Assembly: GCA_000758905.1 (NCBI GenBank)
Contig: JRNA01000003.1
Span: forward strand, 62,001 to 126,000
DNA from: Clostridiales bacterium S5-A14a
GTDB taxonomy: Bacteria > Bacillota > Clostridia > Peptostreptococcales > Anaerovoracaceae
Direction of reading: 5' to 3'
DNA length: 64,000 nt
The translations under genes were made by a program, and so were the position numbers. This document shows positions 8,264 to 16,602 of this stretch, piece by piece. The first letter of the stretch is position 1. Every line of letters begins with the position of its first letter. The notes below the pieces were generated by a model that was not told where the DNA came from, did no database searches, and was given only the letters and a program-made list of their open reading frames with translations.

Positions 8264-10888
8264 TTGAAAAAGGAAAAATATATTGTTACAGGGATGACGT
8301 GCGGAGCCTGCTCTTCAAGGGTCGAAAAGGCAGTTAAGAAGCTGGATGGAGTCGGCCATGTGCAGGTGAATCTGCTTACAGGCTCGATGATGCTAGAAAG
8401 AGATGAGAGCCTGTTAGGCGAGTCGGACATTGAAGCGGCAGTGAGCAAGGCTGGCTACTCTGCAGCCCTGTCAGCTAAGGGAAAAAATTTAAATCAAGGA
8501 GGAGAGGCCTCAAGAAACTCTGAACTAGGCATCAAAGTTCAAGAATCCGCCGCGGCTGAAGGAGGTGCTGAACCCGGCATCGGGCAGATGCACCGCCAGG
8601 AGGCCGAGAAAAAGGGCAAGACCTTCAAACTCTCACTTCTATTCCTGCTGCCAATGATGTACTTCAGCATGGGCCCAATGCTAGTGAGCATGCTAGGACT
8701 ACCGTTTGACATACCAACAGGCCTGCCACTCGCAAACACCCTGAGCCAGTTCATCCTGCTCATACCGATAATCTATTTAAACAGAGATTATTTCATCAAG
8801 GGCATACCAGCCCTCTTCAGGGGCAATCCCAACATGGACAGCCTCATAGCCATAAGCGCCGCAGTTTCGACGGCTTATGGCATCTTCGCTATGTACCAGA
8901 TGATATACGACAACATGTCTCACGACATATACCTCGAGTCGGCTGGCATGATTCTGACCCTTATAACTCTGGGCAAGTATCTGGAAGCAGGGAGCAAAGG
9001 AAAGACAACTGACGCAATCGAAAAACTCATGAACCTTGCGCCCAAGACAGTTATTATCGAATCAAACGGCGTTGAAAAACAGATTCCTGTTGAAGACCTA
9101 AAAGTTGGAGACATTCTGATCGTAAAACCCGGACAGACCATCGGAGCAGATGGCACCGTAATTTCGGGTGAGAGCTGGGTTGAGCAGTCTGCAATCACGG
9201 GCGAAAGCATACCTGTGCCCAAGAAGGCGGGAGATGAGGTGATATCTGCGACGATCAATCAAAACGGCCTCCTGAGGGTCAGGGCTGAGAAGGTCGGCGA
9301 AAACAGCACGATCAACAAAATCATAAATCTGGTGAACGAGGCAAGCGCGAGCAAGGCGCCAATTGCACAGATGGCGGACAAGATCGCCGGCGTATTCGTG
9401 CCTGCGATAATTGTGATTTCAATAATTACATTTGTGCTTTGGATGATTTTTGACGGCGACCTTTCGATGGCGATTAACTGTGCAGTCAGTGTTCTCGTGA
9501 TTTCCTGCCCTTGCGCGCTCGGGCTTGCGACGCCGGTTGCGATTATGGTCGGGACGGGCAAGGGAGCCGAGGGAGGCATCCTCATAAAGAGTGGCGAAGC
9601 ACTCGAAACCCTGCACGCGATTAACACAATATTGATGGACAAAACAGGGACGATAACTGAGGGCAAACCAAAGGTGACAGACATCGTGCCAGTAGACATC
9701 AAAGATGACGAACTCCTTCTAATCGCAGCCGCACTTGAGAAGGGCTCAGAGCATCCACTCGGAGAAGCAATCATCTCAGAACAAAATAAAAGGCTGCCAA
9801 ATGCTGATCTCCCAGCTGTCGAAAACTTCGAGGCTGTATTCGGCAAGGGTGTCAAGGGCAATATAGGGGGCAGACTCTACTCCGGCGGAAACATGGCACT
9901 CATGGACGAGATGAAGGTAGAAATCCCAAGCTCAGTTGCCGAGCAGATTCACAGCCTAGCAGACCAGGGCAAAACCCCGATGATTTTTGCAGAAGAAGAT
10001 GGCCAGAAGGTAATAGGCATAATCGCAGTTGCAGACGTTCCGAAGTCCGATAGCAGAGCCGCAATATCAGCCTTTGAAAAATCTGGCGTTGAGGTTGTGA
10101 TGCTCACAGGGGATAATAGCCGCACAGGCGAGGCAATGGCGCAAGCACTTGGCATAGACCGCGTCATATCCGAGGTAATGCCACAGGACAAGGAAGCCGA
10201 GGTCAAGAAACTACAGGATGCAGGCAAGAAGGTTGCAATGATAGGAGATGGCATCAATGACGGCCCAGCACTCGCACGCGCCGACGTCGGCATTGCAATA
10301 GGTGCAGGAACAGACGTTGCCATCGAAAGCGCCGATGTTGTGCTGATCAACAACAGACTGACCGACGCCTTTGGAGCCTTCAAACTCTCAAACGCAGTAA
10401 TAAGGAACATCAAAGAAAACCTGTTTTGGGCCTTCTTCTACAACGTCATCCTCATACCCGTTGCAGCAGGCATCCTCTATCCAATTTGGGGCATAGTTTT
10501 GAACCCGATGATGGGAGCCGCCGCCATGAGTTTGTCCAGTTTCTGTGTGGTGATGAACTCGCTCAGACTGAGATTCTTTAACAAGGGCGAAAATATCACC
10601 GAAAACTTGACTAATACAAAAGATATGAATATTATAGATGATGAAATAAATGCTACTAATAAAGAATTTGAGGAGACAAAACAAATGAATAAATACGATC
10701 TTAAAGTTAGAGGAATGATGTGCGGGAATTGCGTTAAGCATGTAGAAAAAGCACTGTCGTCAATGAATGGCGTTAAGTCCGTTTCGGTTGACCTTGATAA
10801 TGCAGCGGCTACGGTTGAGTCAAGCGTTGAAATTACAATGGACGAATTTAAGAAGGTAATTGAAGAGGCAGGATATGAATTGGTCTAA
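8264..10888 (+). CDS. copA: Copper-translocating P-type ATPase with N- and C-terminal metal-binding domains
   Basis: Pumps Cu(I) across the membrane using ATP. Order: N-terminal HMA domain (GMTCGAC, C13/C16), membrane helices, actuator loop with TGES, transport motif CPC (415-417), phosphorylation DKTG (D459), SEHPLGEA, TGDN and MIGDGINDGPALA. After the last membrane helix a linker leads to a second HMA domain (GMMCGNC, C820/C823), an unusual placement. The start is taken as TTG 8264, five bases after AAGGAGG (8252-8258); a GTG at 8231 lies before that site. A plausible ribosome site and ATG occur in frame ahead of the C-terminal domain. The 3' end overlaps the next gene by 14 bases. Confidence 0.93.
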   Translation: MKKEKYIVTGMTCGACSSRVEKAVKKLDGVGHVQVNLLTGSMMLERDESLLGESDIEAAVSKAGYSAALSAKGKNLNQGGEASRNSELGIKVQESAAAEGGAEPGIGQMHRQEAEKKGKTFKLSLLFLLPMMYFSMGPMLVSMLGLPFDIPTGLPLANTLSQFILLIPIIYLNRDYFIKGIPALFRGNPNMDSLIAISAAVSTAYGIFAMYQMIYDNMSHDIYLESAGMILTLITLGKYLEAGSKGKTTDAIEKLMNLAPKTVIIESNGVEKQIPVEDLKVGDILIVKPGQTIGADGTVISGESWVEQSAITGESIPVPKKAGDEVISATINQNGLLRVRAEKVGENSTINKIINLVNEASASKAPIAQMADKIAGVFVPAIIVISIITFVLWMIFDGDLSMAINCAVSVLVISCPCALGLATPVAIMVGTGKGAEGGILIKSGEALETLHAINTILMDKTGTITEGKPKVTDIVPVDIKDDELLLIAAALEKGSEHPLGEAIISEQNKRLPNADLPAVENFEAVFGKGVKGNIGGRLYSGGNMALMDEMKVEIPSSVAEQIHSLADQGKTPMIFAEEDGQKVIGIIAVADVPKSDSRAAISAFEKSGVEVVMLTGDNSRTGEAMAQALGIDRVISEVMPQDKEAEVKKLQDAGKKVAMIGDGINDGPALARADVGIAIGAGTDVAIESADVVLINNRLTDAFGAFKLSNAVIRNIKENLFWAFFYNVILIPVAAGILYPIWGIVLNPMMGAAAMSLSSFCVVMNSLRLRFFNKGENITENLTNTKDMNIIDDEINATNKEFEETKQMNKYDLKVRGMMCGNCVKHVEKALSSMNGVKSVSVDLDNAAATVESSVEITMDEFKKVIEEAGYELV
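10685..10888 (+). CDS. Possible internal start giving a CopZ-like chaperone
   Basis: Within the copA frame, GAGGAG at 10670-10675 stands nine bases before ATG 10685. Initiation here would make a free 67-residue HMA protein with CxxC at residues 13 and 16, the same layout as CopZ/Atx1-type copper chaperones. The preceding linker is Asn/Glu/Lys-rich and looks unstructured. The sequence permits a separate product but does not prove it. E. coli copA is known to yield a short chaperone by frameshifting, so one gene making both products has precedent. Confidence 0.4.
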   Translation: MNKYDLKVRGMMCGNCVKHVEKALSSMNGVKSVSVDLDNAAATVESSVEITMDEFKKVIEEAGYELV

Positions 10889-12227
10889 GCTTGCACGCGT
10901 GCTAGGCATCGAAGAAACCGACAGGGACCAAAGATCCAAACCAAGCGATGAGGAGCCACAAAAAGTAAGTGTAAAGGATAAGAGCAGAGATACGACGGTA
11001 AATATAGAAGAAAGCGTAGTTCACGTGAACAAGTTTTCAATTCGCAAAATAATACTGATCGCACTCGGTCTAATAATCTTTTATCTAGCGATCAAAAACA
11101 TCGCAGTCGTAACGAGCTACATAGGAACCTTCATTTCGTATTTCACACCATTCATACTTGGAGCAGCACTGGCATTTGTTATCAATGTGCCTATGACCAA
11201 GATAGAAGGCTTCCTCTTTAAAAAAGTACCGGAAAACCCAAATACAAGGCTGCAAAAGTGTGCGAGCGCTCTCAAAAGACCTGTGAGCATGCTTATAGCC
11301 CTAATCCTAGTCTTCGGTGTCATAGTCCTGGCGGGCGTAATAATCGTACCCCAGGTTGCGAGCGGACTCGAATCTCTAGCTGCTGCACTACCTGGAGCAA
11401 TGGATAGACTCCAAGAATGGATAGACTCAAACGCGCACAAAATAAATGTCGTTGAGAATCTCATGAACAAGGTGGACATCGACCTCGACTCCGTGGGCAG
11501 AGAACTTGCAAACACCGCCAAGGGCTGGGCAACAGCAATCCTTGACAGTGGTTTCAGTACTGTTTCAAACATAGTCAACGGAATCTTCCAGTTTGTAATA
11601 GGCCTGGTATTCGCAATATACATACTACTTCAGAAAGAAAAACTCGGAAGGCAGGGCAAACAGATCGTCTATGCTGCATTCAGCGAAAAAACAGCCGACA
11701 AAATCATGTATATCACCGGAATGACAAGGGATGTATTCAAGGGCTTCATATCAGGACAGTGCGTAGATGGCATAATAAATGCGATACTCTTCTTGATCAT
11801 ACTTTCAATACTAGGAATCCCGTACGCTGTAATGATCAGTATATTCTCAGGCTTTATGGCAATGATACCGATAATAGGGTCATTCATTGGAGCAGGCGTT
11901 GGCGTTATAATTGTATTGATAATGGATCCATCACAGGTCCTCTACTTTATAATAATGTATATAGTAGTGCAGCAGATTGATGGAAATGTGATATATCCAC
12001 TCATTGCCGGAAACTCCATGGGCTTACCATCGATATGGGTACTCATGGCAGTTACCGTAGGAGGCAGCATGATGGGCATACTGGGCATGATCCTCTTCAT
12101 TCCAATATGTTCAGTCCTCTACAAGCTAACAAGGCACTATGTCCTAAGGCGCCTAAAAGACAATGATGTACCTGAGGAAAAGTGGGAGAAACCCCTTGAA
12201 CTTGACGCAAAAGTACTCGATAAATGA
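10875..12227 (+). CDS. AI-2E family transporter (PerM/YdbI-type permease)
   Basis: A 450-residue membrane protein of the AI-2E/PerM exporter superfamily, whose members include autoinducer-2 exporters and ion antiporters; the substrate here is unknown. It has an ~50-residue charged N-terminus, a helix pair near residues 55-110 (TSYIGTFISYFTPFILGAAL), a central amphipathic region with several Asp/Asn, and a hydrophobic C-terminal block with the family-typical PIIGSFIGAG and GLPSIWVL segments. The ATG at 10875 overlaps copA by 14 bases, so the two are translationally linked. No terminator was seen after it; a TGATAAAAT element begins eight bases past its stop. Confidence 0.85.
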   Translation: MNWSKLARVLGIEETDRDQRSKPSDEEPQKVSVKDKSRDTTVNIEESVVHVNKFSIRKIILIALGLIIFYLAIKNIAVVTSYIGTFISYFTPFILGAALAFVINVPMTKIEGFLFKKVPENPNTRLQKCASALKRPVSMLIALILVFGVIVLAGVIIVPQVASGLESLAAALPGAMDRLQEWIDSNAHKINVVENLMNKVDIDLDSVGRELANTAKGWATAILDSGFSTVSNIVNGIFQFVIGLVFAIYILLQKEKLGRQGKQIVYAAFSEKTADKIMYITGMTRDVFKGFISGQCVDGIINAILFLIILSILGIPYAVMISIFSGFMAMIPIIGSFIGAGVGVIIVLIMDPSQVLYFIIMYIVVQQIDGNVIYPLIAGNSMGLPSIWVLMAVTVGGSMMGILGMILFIPICSVLYKLTRHYVLRRLKDNDVPEEKWEKPLELDAKVLDK

Positions 12228-12268
12228 GTTAGCGTGATAAAATTTAAAAAATTTTGATGTAAATTGTG

Positions 12269-12297
12269 TTGACAACCGCTAAAAACGATGATACACT
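12269..12297 (+). promoter_or_regulatory. Promoter of the coiled-coil surface protein gene
   Basis: A perfect TTGACA (12269-12274), a 17-bp spacer and TACACT (12292-12297) lie about 50 bp before the ATG. The 5' leader contains a short GAGC/GCTC hairpin and an AAGGAG ribosome site. This is one of the best sigma-A-type promoters in the window and suggests strong expression. Confidence 0.8.
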
Positions 12298-12347
12298 AAA
12301 GAAAAAATGAGCGATACCAATGCTCTAAAACAAAAAAGGAGAACGAT

Positions 12348-13355
12348 ATGAAAACTAAATTAGTTAACAAAAAAGTGATATTCGCACTTGTAATGTCACT
12401 CGCACTTGTACTTTCTTATTCATCATTCGCTTTTGCTAAGACAGAAGCACCTAAGGTTAGAGACAATGCAACAATCCAGAAAGACCTTAAGGATGTAAAT
12501 GCAAGATTAAATGCTAGAATCGTTAAGGCGGAAGCAAAACTTGCTGATGCAAAAGCTGGTAAATCTGAAGCAGCTAAAGCATTGAAAGAGAAGATGGATA
12601 AAGCTGAAGCAGCAAAGAAAGTTGCAGATGACAAAGTGGCTGACGCAAAAGCTCACAATGTAGCTGTAAAAGATGCTACTGAAGCAGCAAAGAAAGCAGA
12701 TAAAGCTCTGAAAGATGCTCAGAAAGCTAAAGCAGATGCAGATGCAGCAGTAACTGCAGCTGAAGGCAAGCAAACCGATGAGAAGTATACTGATGATATG
12801 AAGAAGGCAGACGTAGAAGCTGCTGAATACACAGCAAAGAAAGCTAAAGAAGCAGCTGATGCTGCTCAAACAGCTAAGGACGATGCTGATAAGAAGGTAA
12901 AAGATTTAGGAAAAGAATTAAGCGATGGTGCTATTAAGGCATTTGAAAAGAAAGCTGAAGAAGCTAAGAAAGCTTATGATGATGCAGTAGCTAAGTATAA
13001 CGATCAGATAGATAAAGACGTTGAGGATGCAGAAGATGCGCTTAGTGCATTGCAGATAAGGGAAGCAGAAGTAGCAAAGCTTTTGAAGAAAGTGGCAGCA
13101 GGCGTAAAGGTTGACGACGCTGAAGTACAGAGCATTATTGGACAGGCTAACTCAGCTATCCAGAATTTTGACAAACAGCAGCAGGCAGCAGCTAAACCAG
13201 CAGCTAAACCAGCAGCTAACGCAGCTAAACCAGCAACTAAGGGTAATGGCCCTCAGACAGCTGACGCTCAGGCTCTAGCAGCTTACGCACTAGGACTAGT
13301 TCTAGTATCAGCTGGCGCAGTTTACACTTTCAGAAAGAGAAATCTTAACAAGTAG
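12348..13355 (+). CDS. Secreted coiled-coil surface protein with degenerate sorting signal
   Basis: 335 residues: a signal peptide (hydrophobic core 9-24, likely cleavage after AFA at 28-30); a long Ala/Lys/Asp/Glu-rich helical region (about 35-275) rich in KKADKAL/AAKKA heptad-like units and predicted as coiled coil; a Pro/Ala linker (KPAAKPAANAAKP); then GPQTA (301-305), a hydrophobic stretch and a basic end (FRKRNLNK). The C-terminus has the three-part layout of an LPxTG-type wall anchor, but the motif is not canonical and no sortase gene is in the window. It is monocistronic between a strong promoter and a strong terminator. No function can be assigned beyond a probable surface fibre or adhesin-like role. 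Confidence 0.75.
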   Translation: MKTKLVNKKVIFALVMSLALVLSYSSFAFAKTEAPKVRDNATIQKDLKDVNARLNARIVKAEAKLADAKAGKSEAAKALKEKMDKAEAAKKVADDKVADAKAHNVAVKDATEAAKKADKALKDAQKAKADADAAVTAAEGKQTDEKYTDDMKKADVEAAEYTAKKAKEAADAAQTAKDDADKKVKDLGKELSDGAIKAFEKKAEEAKKAYDDAVAKYNDQIDKDVEDAEDALSALQIREAEVAKLLKKVAAGVKVDDAEVQSIIGQANSAIQNFDKQQQAAAKPAAKPAANAAKPATKGNGPQTADAQALAAYALGLVLVSAGAVYTFRKRNLNK

Positions 13356-13401
13356 TAAACCACAGATTTTATAAAAATCTGACATAACTTAAAAGTTAAT
13401 C

Positions 13402-13431
13402 AAATGAACCGGTGATATCACCGGTTCATTT
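13402..13431. terminator. Perfect palindromic terminator
   Basis: A 30-bp perfect palindrome centred on GATATC with ACCGGT flanks, ending in TTT. A second inverted repeat (CAGATTTT 13363-13370 with AAAATCTG 13374-13381) lies just after the stop codon. The palindrome can terminate on either strand and isolates the surface-protein gene. Confidence 0.8.
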
Positions 13432-13451
13432 TGTATAAGTAGGCAATTTGG

Positions 13452-13479
13452 GGTTGTATACTATTGGTTGTATAATATT
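13452..13479. repeat. 14-bp tandem direct repeat
   Basis: GGTTGTATACTATT is followed directly by GGTTGTATAATATT (13 of 14 identical). The second copy contains TATAAT at 13471-13476, and TTGGGG lies 17 bp upstream, so the repeat overlaps a possible promoter. It could be a binding site for the adjacent antitoxin, but this is inference. Confidence 0.5.
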
Positions 13480-13537
13480 CGTTGGGGTAAATCTGAAAAA
13501 GGCTTGCTCCAGCGAAATATTTAATGACGACAGTATG

Positions 13538-13566
13538 TTGACGTTGCACGAATAAAGTCATTTAAT
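13538..13566 (+). promoter_or_regulatory. Promoter of the RelB-like antitoxin
   Basis: TTGACG (13538-13543), 17-bp spacer, TTTAAT (13561-13566), followed by AAAGGAG and the ATG at 13588. Confidence 0.55.
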
Positions 13567-13587
13567 TATCTTAAAGGAGATGATGAA

Positions 13588-13788
13588 ATGGCTACAACAA
13601 ATTTGAATATAAGGCCAGATAAAGAAATAAAAGAAGCAGCAGAAAGAATCTATTTTAGTTTAGGTTTAAATATGACTACTGCAATTAACATGTTTTTAAG
13701 GGCGACTATTAGAGAAAGTGGCATTCCTTTTGATTTAAAGCTTGAAGTTCCAAGTGATGAAACCATAAAAGCTATTGAAGAAGGATGA
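13588..13788 (+). CDS. RelB/DinJ-family antitoxin, shortened by an in-frame TGA
   Basis: A 66-residue protein with the RelB/DinJ ribbon-helix-helix N-terminus: the beta strand TTNLNIRPD, helices with AAERIYFSLGLNMTTAINMFL, then GIPFDL. Such antitoxins bind operator DNA as dimers and wrap a RelE/YafQ-type toxin with their C-terminus. Here the frame stops at TGA 13786-13788, exactly where relatives continue with an Arg, and the missing tail is still readable downstream in the same frame. What remains keeps DNA binding but probably not toxin neutralisation. Confidence 0.85.
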   Translation: MATTNLNIRPDKEIKEAAERIYFSLGLNMTTAINMFLRATIRESGIPFDLKLEVPSDETIKAIEEG

Positions 13789-13882
13789 ATGATAGCTAAA
13801 GATAACAACATCAAAGCTTACAACAATATGAATGACTTAAGGAACGCCCTTGAACTATAAAATACAGTTTAAAGAATTTTAG
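13789..13882 (+). pseudogene. Lost RelB C-terminus and vestige of a RelE/YafQ-type toxin
   Basis: Directly after the TGA the same frame continues with MIAKDNNIKAYNNMNDL and stops at TAA 13858-13860, giving a normal 90-residue antitoxin if read through. A toxin-like start (TTG 13850, NYKIQFKEF) overlaps that end, as in intact modules, but stops after ten codons at TAG 13880-13882. No further toxin sequence is visible before a hairpin. The module has lost its toxin and then its antitoxin tail. Confidence 0.7.
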
Positions 13883-13896
13883 CCTTATATAACCTA

Positions 13897-13911
13897 GGCT
13901 TGACTCAAGCC
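13897..13911. terminator. Short inverted repeat after the toxin vestige
   Basis: GGCTTGA-C-TCAAGCC forms a 7-bp stem with almost no loop. It lies between two convergent units and is followed by AT-rich DNA. It may be a weak terminator for the minus-strand ABC operon or simply debris. Confidence 0.3.
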
Positions 13912-13988
13912 ATGATATATTATAATATAATTAGCAACAGTACCTGCCACGCCTCTTAACAATGCGGACCAAGTCGGGTCTTTTGATT

Positions 13989-16586
13989 CTAATCCATTAC
14001 CTTCAGTGAGTCTATCATATCGATCTTTTTTATCTTGAAGTACATTACAAGGTTTACTATGCCGGCAAACAGCATGGTGAGGGCGAAGGCTATTACGTAG
14101 CTGAACCAAGATATTCTCAGCTGGAAGAATACCACCTCAACCTTAATTTGGTGCATTACAAAGGCGTGTAGGAGCTTCCCGAGGGCAAGTCCGATCATGG
14201 CTCCAAATGCCGTCAGGAAGGTGCTCTCTCTGAAAATGTAGAGGGCTGTTTCTTTTGGATAGAAGCCTAGCACCTTGATGGTTGCAATCTCTCTAATTCT
14301 TTCTGTGATGCTTATATTTGAAAGATTATAAAGTACCACGAGGGCAAGCCCTGCTGCTGCGAGAACTATAACTGCGATGACGGAGTTTAGACTGTCCATC
14401 ATGTTGGTAATTCGCTTGTAGTTATCGTGATTTATAATTGTGCCGCTCACATTTTCATCCTGAAGAACACCCACAGACGAGTCAAATATTTTGTCGATGG
14501 ATGACTTGTCGTCGTGTGAAACTGGCCTCTTTAAATTCTTGACGTTGACCAATGCCTCGTTTAGGCTAGGAGCCTTGCCAAAGTTCTTCTTATATGTCGC
14601 TGTGTTCATGTAGATATAGTTGTCGATAAAGTTTCGGGTTACGGCAGCAACTTCAAACTCAGCGGTTTTACCGGCCTCATTTTTCAGTCTTACCTTCGAG
14701 CCCACCTTAACGCCTTGCTCATCGGCAAGTTTCTCACAGATTATTATCTTCCCATCTCCGGGTATGTCAAGGCGTTTGCCCTTCATTTCGAGATTCACAA
14801 AATTCTTGATGTTCTTTTTCTTGGTTGCTATTAGTTTGAGATCAATTGTGTCCTTCTTCCCATTATATTTCAGAGTTTCGCCGTGGTAGAACACCGAGTC
14901 GCCAATTGTTTTGTTGTGTTTGAGGAAGTCAGACTGAGAGCCGGACATATCCTTATTGAAGTTTATTTTGTAGTCGTAGAGTGAAATCTCATCGTACTGG
15001 TAGCTAGCGATGTTTTTGATTGAGTCGTTGATGCCAAAACCTGTCAAAAGCAGGGCTGTGCAGCCGCCTATGCCAAGGAGCATCATGAAAAGCCTCTTCT
15101 TGTATCGGAAGATGTTCCTAAATGTGACCTTGTAAAGAAAGCTGAATCGCTGCCAGATGAAAGGAATTTTCTCGAGGAAAATACGCTTGCCTTCTTTTGG
15201 GGACTTCGGAATGATAAGGGATGCCGGCATGCCTTTTCTGTCTTCGTAGAAGGCGAGGAAGGTTGCTCCTGCGGATCCTGCTATGCATACTGCAAGTGTC
15301 GCGATTCCAAACCCAACATTGTGAGGATATTGGATCGGTGTGTCAAAGTGGTAGAATGCTTGGTATGCGTCCCATATAGTTGTCGGGAATATATAGCTTC
15401 CCCCAAGAAAGCCTAGCACTGCTCCGATGAAGGTTGCGCTGACAGCATAAAACATGTATTTGCCGAGGATTGCGGAGTCTTTGTAGCCGAGTGCCTTGAG
15501 CACGCCTATTTCGGTTCTCTGCTCATCGACAAGCCTTGCCATGGATGTCATCACAACTAGTGCTGCAACGAGGAAGAAGAATGCCGGGAATACGTTGGCG
15601 ATTCCTCTTACTATGTTGGAGTCGCTTTCAAATGTAGCGTAGCCTGCGTTGTGTTTTCGGTCAAGCAGGTAGGTTGTGGGTTTTTGGATCTTAGAAACCG
15701 CGTCTTTTATAACAAAATCCGGGGCCTTTGGGAGTCCGACTTTCTTGAAGTTTGCGTTAGCCTTTTTCTTGGCGTCTGAAACGAGGTTGTCATATCTATC
15801 GTCTGAAGCCTTGGTTAGCACGTCGGAAGCCTTGTCCCTGCTGTCCTCAACGAGTTTCTCATATTCTTTTGAATATATCTTTGGCCTATCCTTGAGTGTG
15901 ACCGCAACGGATGTAAAATAGTTGAAATCAAAGGCCTTTCGAGGTACGTAGACGTATGAGTAGATGGTCCCATTGCCTAGGTTTGAATAGCCTTTTTCCT
16001 GATTCAAAAAAAGCGGCGAAGAAACGAGGCCGACTATTTTGAATGAGTTGACCTTGAAATCACTCGATGCTCTGCCCTTAAGAGTGTTTGTAATTTTCTT
16101 GCCTAAAGATTTATCTGAGTTCTTGATTTTGATAGTCTTTCCGATATCCTTACTGCTGAAAATGCTGTTGTCAGCGACGCATTCGGATTGTTTCTTAGGC
16201 ATTCTGCCCTCGGAAAGTTTGGGCATGTCGACATTGTTTTTCGGCACTGAGATGGCCTTGACGACCCTCTCGACGTTTTCCTTGTCCATGTAAACAAAAT
16301 CTTTTGCTTTGAAGCCCTCGACTTTGTCTACGGCTATTTTGTCGCTGCCCTGACTGAGGTTCTCTTCTATTTTGTCGACGTCTTTGCTTGTGAAGCCGAG
16401 TGTTGAAACCATTTCAAAATCGTGCAGGTTCTGCTTCTTTAAGAGGCTGTCAACGGTTGTGACCATAACGTCGCGCGACTGCACGAGGCCGGCAAAAAAT
16501 CCGACTCCCAGGGCTACGATGGCTATGATTGCAAAATACCTGCCCAGGCTCTTGGTAATTTCTCTAATTGTGCTCTTTAACAACAT
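13989..16586 (-). CDS. FtsX-like ABC transporter permease
   Basis: An 865-residue permease of the MacB/FtsX/LolCE superfamily, with a long form duplicated in tandem. An N-terminal membrane helix (ITKSLGRYFAIIAIVALGVGFF) is followed by an extracytoplasmic domain (about 45-325), a first FtsX block of three helices (about 330-450), a second linker helix near residue 500 (FRYKKRLFMMLLGIGG), a second extracytoplasmic domain, and a C-terminal FtsX block ending KIDMIDSLKVMD. It works with the ATPase encoded 16 bases upstream. These pumps move peptides, lipids or lipoprotein-like cargo; the substrate cannot be told. It is not next to a two-component system, as bacitracin-type exporters often are. Confidence 0.93.
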   Translation of the reverse strand: MLLKSTIREITKSLGRYFAIIAIVALGVGFFAGLVQSRDVMVTTVDSLLKKQNLHDFEMVSTLGFTSKDVDKIEENLSQGSDKIAVDKVEGFKAKDFVYMDKENVERVVKAISVPKNNVDMPKLSEGRMPKKQSECVADNSIFSSKDIGKTIKIKNSDKSLGKKITNTLKGRASSDFKVNSFKIVGLVSSPLFLNQEKGYSNLGNGTIYSYVYVPRKAFDFNYFTSVAVTLKDRPKIYSKEYEKLVEDSRDKASDVLTKASDDRYDNLVSDAKKKANANFKKVGLPKAPDFVIKDAVSKIQKPTTYLLDRKHNAGYATFESDSNIVRGIANVFPAFFFLVAALVVMTSMARLVDEQRTEIGVLKALGYKDSAILGKYMFYAVSATFIGAVLGFLGGSYIFPTTIWDAYQAFYHFDTPIQYPHNVGFGIATLAVCIAGSAGATFLAFYEDRKGMPASLIIPKSPKEGKRIFLEKIPFIWQRFSFLYKVTFRNIFRYKKRLFMMLLGIGGCTALLLTGFGINDSIKNIASYQYDEISLYDYKINFNKDMSGSQSDFLKHNKTIGDSVFYHGETLKYNGKKDTIDLKLIATKKKNIKNFVNLEMKGKRLDIPGDGKIIICEKLADEQGVKVGSKVRLKNEAGKTAEFEVAAVTRNFIDNYIYMNTATYKKNFGKAPSLNEALVNVKNLKRPVSHDDKSSIDKIFDSSVGVLQDENVSGTIINHDNYKRITNMMDSLNSVIAVIVLAAAGLALVVLYNLSNISITERIREIATIKVLGFYPKETALYIFRESTFLTAFGAMIGLALGKLLHAFVMHQIKVEVVFFQLRISWFSYVIAFALTMLFAGIVNLVMYFKIKKIDMIDSLKVMD

Positions 16587-16602
16587 TTGTTTAATCCTCG
16601 TT

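Noticed and set aside
8946-9861. Long minus-strand frames inside copA
   Set aside because: They are antisense shadows of a high-GC third-position gene and have no ribosome sites or known families.
13894-14109. 71-codon minus-strand frame with a hydrophobic end (GVAGTVANYII)
   Set aside because: Most of it overlaps the permease gene in another frame, and it has no ribosome site; the free part spans AT-rich debris. It superficially resembles a bacteriocin tail but nothing supports it.
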